A stretch of DNA of 64,000 nt from Scatosoma sp045127595 (GTDB lineage Bacteria > Bacillota > Clostridia > Christensenellales > Borkfalkiaceae), in assembly GCA_045127595.1 (NCBI GenBank), contig JBGVQS010000024.1:41953-105952 (forward strand), written 5' to 3'. Below are positions 61,499 to 64,000 of this stretch, one piece after another (position 1 is the stretch's first letter; the number at the start of each line of letters is the position of its first letter). Position numbers and translations under genes: made by a program. Below the pieces are notes generated by a model, which was not told the DNA's origin, searched no databases, and saw nothing but the letters and a program-made list of their open reading frames with translations.

Positions 61499-62620
61499 TT
61501 ATCTGTGAAACCACTCTCGCAGCCACAACGTAGGATACCCCAAATAGGGAATCTTAAAATTTGCCACACCAATAATTTGCGATTCGGTAATAAAACCGCT
61601 ATCTTCTTCCTCGTTTAAATCGCCTTTCGTCGTATACCGATTCTCTCCGTTGATATACTCCACGTTCACAACGCGGTGTACCACTTTTGAACCGTTTTTA
61701 TTAAATACGATGACTTCGCCGATATCAATTTTTTGCCCGTCGTACTCCTCGTAAATCAAGGCGTCGCCTTTATTGATTTCTCCCGTCATGCTCTCCGAAC
61801 CAATAACCAGCATTCCATACGTGAATTGACAGGAAATCAACATAACGTACGCCGCCAAAGCCGCAACCGGCAATATGGCAAAAATATATGCCCATCTTCT
61901 CTTTCTCTTGACCGCATATTTCCGTTTCTTTTCATACAGTAAAGTAACGAACCAATAAATCAAAAGCGGAACAAACAGTTTCGCAAACGAGAAAAGAGCG
62001 TCAGGCAAAGCAGGCCGAACCGCCAACAAATACGGCACTAACGTAAACGGCAAACGGTATAATACGTTTGGTAAAATTCCGTAACGCTTCGCTAAATAAT
62101 TGTAAAGCAAATTAGAAATAATTGCAGGAAAAAAATAGAGCGCGAATAAATCCATAAATTGATTAAACGTATGGATATTCTTTATTCCCGCAAAAATAAG
62201 CGCCTCTGAAAACACACCAATCAAATAAGCAAATACGTTTGCCCACTTGCTCTCTTGCGCGAGCACGAATTTACGAATAAATTCACCGCCGATAATAATG
62301 CAAACAATGGGATATACGTATTCAGTCAACGTTTTTGCGGAAAATGCGTTATACGCCCAATAAAAGCCAAACTTTAATCCGCTCAAATAATATAACGTCA
62401 AATACAATAATCCCGCAAACGTCATCAGCATAATGACTTGTCCGCGATCAATCGAATAAACGGCGCGTTTCTTTAAAAGTATAAAACACGCGATTCCGCC
62501 AGCTAAGAGCAGGATTGCAGCATAAATCCTGCTACTGCCGTTCGGGATAAAAAAAACAAGGCATAAAAGGACGAAAATAAGCGCAGATAATAAAACTGTT
62601 TTTCTTTTATCTGTAAACAT
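61499..62620 (-). CDS. SipW-type signal peptidase I with N-terminal polytopic membrane domain
   Basis: 373 residues, about twice the size of SipW. The last 140 residues hold the ER/archaeal-type (S26B) peptidase: FTYGMLVIGSESMTGEINKGDALIY carries the catalytic Ser, VIVFNKNGSKVVHRVVN the catalytic His that replaces Lys of the classical bacterial type, and RYTTKGDLNEEEDSG box D. The first ~215 residues form some seven membrane helices (starting VLLSALIFVLLCLVFFIP) with no motif that I know. It should mature the two TasA-like products encoded before and after it. Second gene of the operon; 55 bp after the small TasA-like gene. Confidence 0.88.
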   Translation of the reverse strand: MFTDKRKTVLLSALIFVLLCLVFFIPNGSSRIYAAILLLAGGIACFILLKKRAVYSIDRGQVIMLMTFAGLLYLTLYYLSGLKFGFYWAYNAFSAKTLTEYVYPIVCIIIGGEFIRKFVLAQESKWANVFAYLIGVFSEALIFAGIKNIHTFNQFMDLFALYFFPAIISNLLYNYLAKRYGILPNVLYRLPFTLVPYLLAVRPALPDALFSFAKLFVPLLIYWFVTLLYEKKRKYAVKRKRRWAYIFAILPVAALAAYVMLISCQFTYGMLVIGSESMTGEINKGDALIYEEYDGQKIDIGEVIVFNKNGSKVVHRVVNVEYINGENRYTTKGDLNEEEDSGFITESQIIGVANFKIPYLGYPTLWLREWFHR

Positions 62621-62675
62621 TTCGTCCTTTCTCCTTGCTATTTTTTATTTTCTAATCGGTGCTATGTAATTTTGA

Positions 62676-63233
62676 TTAAGTGTTGTCCGCCAAAGCCGTT
62701 GCTTCAATAACAAATGTAACGGTTTCGTTAATCATTTTCGTAGGAGTTTTTATCCAGTTAATCGTAAAGGTCGTCGCATACGTAGTATCCTTTGCAAGTT
62801 GAACCGTCTGATTAGCTATATCATTTGTTATTGTAAAACATCCATCCGACGAGGTATATACTCCATTCCCATCATATTTAACAGTGCTGTCAAAACGTAA
62901 CTTTAATTCGACTGTACGTTCACTCTCATTGTAAATAGTATACTCGATTTTAATTTCATCGTTTGTATCCGAAAGCCCTTTAACCGTAAACGAAGCTTTA
63001 TCGTTATTGTTTGTATTGATGTTTGCAGTAGCAATCTCCAGTTGATTATCTTCGCCAACAACTTCCGCCTTGGTGAAATAAACCTCTGTGTCAAACTCTT
63101 TAGCTGCCGCTTCTTCCGTAATTTCAACCGTACCAGTAACGTCAAGTACGTCCGTAACTGCCGCGTAACCTACACCAATTCCCAACATGGCAGTCAACAG
63201 GAACCCCAAAAGTGCTGTCTTTCTCTTTTTCAT
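62676..63233 (-). CDS. Secreted TasA/CalY-like protein, small form
   Basis: 185 residues. The signal MKKRKTALLGFLLTAMLGIGVGYAAV, followed by TDVLDVTGTVEI, is nearly superposable on that of the larger TasA-like protein encoded by the fourth gene (AGGIGYAAVTDTLETVGRVDV); the GYAAVTD region is the predicted cleavage site. The mature part (about 160 residues) is beta-rich, with TANINTNNNDKASFTVKGL and KLRFDSTVKYDGNG resembling the jelly-roll of TasA/camelysin. First gene of the operon behind a strong promoter, so probably the most abundant product and the main fibre subunit. AAAGGAGAT ribosome site. Confidence 0.78.
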   Translation of the reverse strand: MKKRKTALLGFLLTAMLGIGVGYAAVTDVLDVTGTVEITEEAAAKEFDTEVYFTKAEVVGEDNQLEIATANINTNNNDKASFTVKGLSDTNDEIKIEYTIYNESERTVELKLRFDSTVKYDGNGVYTSSDGCFTITNDIANQTVQLAKDTTYATTFTINWIKTPTKMINETVTFVIEATALADNT

Positions 63234-63403
63234 AAAAGATATCTCCTTTCATTTTTTTTATATACAATAAAGCTGCTGCTGCTTTATTCGTACCGAAATA
63301 ATAACAAATAAGCCCTATTGCTATGCTTGTTTACAAACATAGCAAAAATGCCTAATTTCCCTTTTAATGTATATCATACATTAGAATATAAAAAAATAAG
63401 CTA
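63234..63403 (-). promoter_or_regulatory. Structured leader of the TasA-like operon
   Basis: About 170 nt between promoter and first gene. Two clear hairpins: TTGCTATG(T)TTGT / ACAAGCATAGCAA (63318-63345) and AATAAAGC / GCTTTATT (63266-63288) close to the ribosome site, plus a smaller ATGTATGATATACAT. It does not show the c-di-GMP-I, c-di-GMP-II or other riboswitch signatures that I know. Confidence 0.5.
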
Positions 63404-63432
63404 ATTTTAACACATTCTTCTTTTTTCGTCAA
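63404..63432 (-). promoter_or_regulatory. Promoter of the TasA-like/SipW operon
   Basis: Minus-strand TTGACG (63427-63432), 17-bp spacer, TAAAAT (63404-63409). Confidence 0.8.
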
Positions 63433-63499
63433 GAGATTTATCGAATTTTTTCAAGAAATTTCAAAAATTAAATATTGAAACAATTTTATTTATATTTTA

Positions 63500-63656
63500 T
63501 ATGAGATTGCTTCGTCATTTCATTCCTCGCAATGACAAATGCGAAATTCCCCAATCCGTCATTGCGAGCGCAGCGCGGCAATCTTCCACACCGTCATTGC
63601 GAGCGTAGCGTGGCAATCTTCCACACCGTCATTGCGAGCGTAGCGTGGCAATCTCA
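63500..63656. repeat. REP-like repeats, three in tandem
   Basis: One GAGATTGCTTCGTCATTT-type unit (63500-63536) followed by three tandem 35-bp units starting at 63556, 63591 and 63626, each CCGTCATTGCGAGCGTAGCG-TGGCAATCT with TCCACA spacers. Same family as at 43870-44010. They lie between the 5S terminator and the TasA-like operon promoter. Confidence 0.88.
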
Positions 63657-63681
63657 CATCAATCCCCAAAAAAACAAAAAG

Positions 63682-63709
63682 AAAAAAACCTTGCTCATCA
63701 AGAACAAGG
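63682..63709 (-). terminator. Terminator of the rRNA operon
   Basis: On the minus strand CCTTGTTC / GAGCAAGG with a 5-base loop and TTTTTTT after it, 13 bp downstream of 5S rRNA. Confidence 0.85.
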
Positions 63710-63722
63710 CATTTCATTGAAA

Positions 63723-63838
<116 letters not shown>

Positions 63839-64000
63839 TGCTATATATCTCGTTTGTTGCCAAACGCTACATATACTAAGTTTTCTTTAAGTCCAAAGAC
63901 TTACAACTACATAGCAATCCGTACGAAACGCATTTCTCTTTCTCATATCTTTTAGAAGCTCGTAAAAATTATAGATTTTTCTAATGAAAAGATTTGTTTC

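Noticed and set aside
63234..63403. c-di-GMP riboswitch before the TasA-like operon
   Set aside because: The conserved GEMM-I and GEMM-II strings are absent; only simple hairpins are seen.
63556..63656. Three evenly spaced repeats that look like a small CRISPR array
   Set aside because: The 29-30 bp units are separated by only 5-6 bp of identical spacer, the units are palindromic REP type, and there are no cas genes.
63840..64000. Possible 3' end of 23S rRNA at the right edge
   Set aside because: The sequence is AT-rich spacer without 23S conserved ends; the 23S gene must lie further right.

Overview
The window looks like a chromosomal segment of an uncultured, low-to-mid GC Bacillota, probably a gut-type Clostridia of the Christensenellales kind. 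The signs are AddAB rather than RecBCD, RNase J, a T-box in front of thrS, a YtxC-like gene beside thrS, SipW-type signal peptidase with TasA/CalY-like substrates, Bacillota lipoprotein signals and strong AGGAGG-type ribosome binding sites. The placement is an inference; no 16S is present. Most genes lie on the minus strand. No prophage, IS transposase or CRISPR array was seen.

Layout. 1-3.7 kb: the end of a DUF4130 gene, a YD-repeat lipoprotein, two small unknown genes, two copies of a ~225 bp hairpin-array repeat and a tRNA-Gln with a duplicated 3' end. 3.8-11.7 kb: two unknown genes and addBA. 11.9-15.5 kb: two surface lipoproteins, one a large leucine-rich-repeat protein. 15.6-19.7 kb: typA with a HAD phosphatase, and thyA-folA. 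19.7-26.8 kb (plus strand): glycolytic pgk-tpiA-gpmI, then secG-rnr-smpB. 26.8-30 kb: a degenerate nitrilase-like protein, a 29-residue DUF3789-type protein, an N-acetylhexosamine-kinase-like protein and a polysaccharide deacetylase. 30-38.4 kb: a tight seven-gene minus-strand operon, rnj-trmR-trhP-ansA-ampS-cobW-cobW/DUF1980. 38.4-43.8 kb: a repeat protein with a new-looking C-terminal domain, then a P-type ATPase behind a yybP-ykoY manganese riboswitch. 44-49.4 kb: yebC, a SpoU methyltransferase, infC-rpmI-rplT with a leader and probable AUA start, and thrS with a T-box. 49.4-58.3 kb: ytxC-like, leuS, mgtC-like, a glycerol-3-phosphate oxidation cluster ending in a HAD phosphatase, and a ZIP transporter. 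58.4-63.4 kb: a four-gene operon of a small TasA/CalY-like protein, a SipW-type signal peptidase fused to a polytopic membrane domain, a membrane protein and a larger TasA-like protein. 63.7 kb: 5S rRNA at the end of an rRNA operon that begins outside the window.

The most interesting points are: (1) the SipW/TasA-like fibre operon, whose membrane protein shares an unnamed ~115-residue C-terminal domain with the DYDRI-repeat protein 20 kb away; (2) a dispersed 12-13 bp motif, CGTACCTGCCCC(C), with seven exact copies, mostly in one orientation, placed in genes in all three reading frames and also in intergenic DNA; (3) a CobW-DUF1980 fusion beside a very His-rich CobW; (4) the hairpin-array repeat with compensatory changes; (5) the Mn riboswitch, which suggests that the ATPase exports manganese. 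All calls come from reading the sequence; no database search was run.
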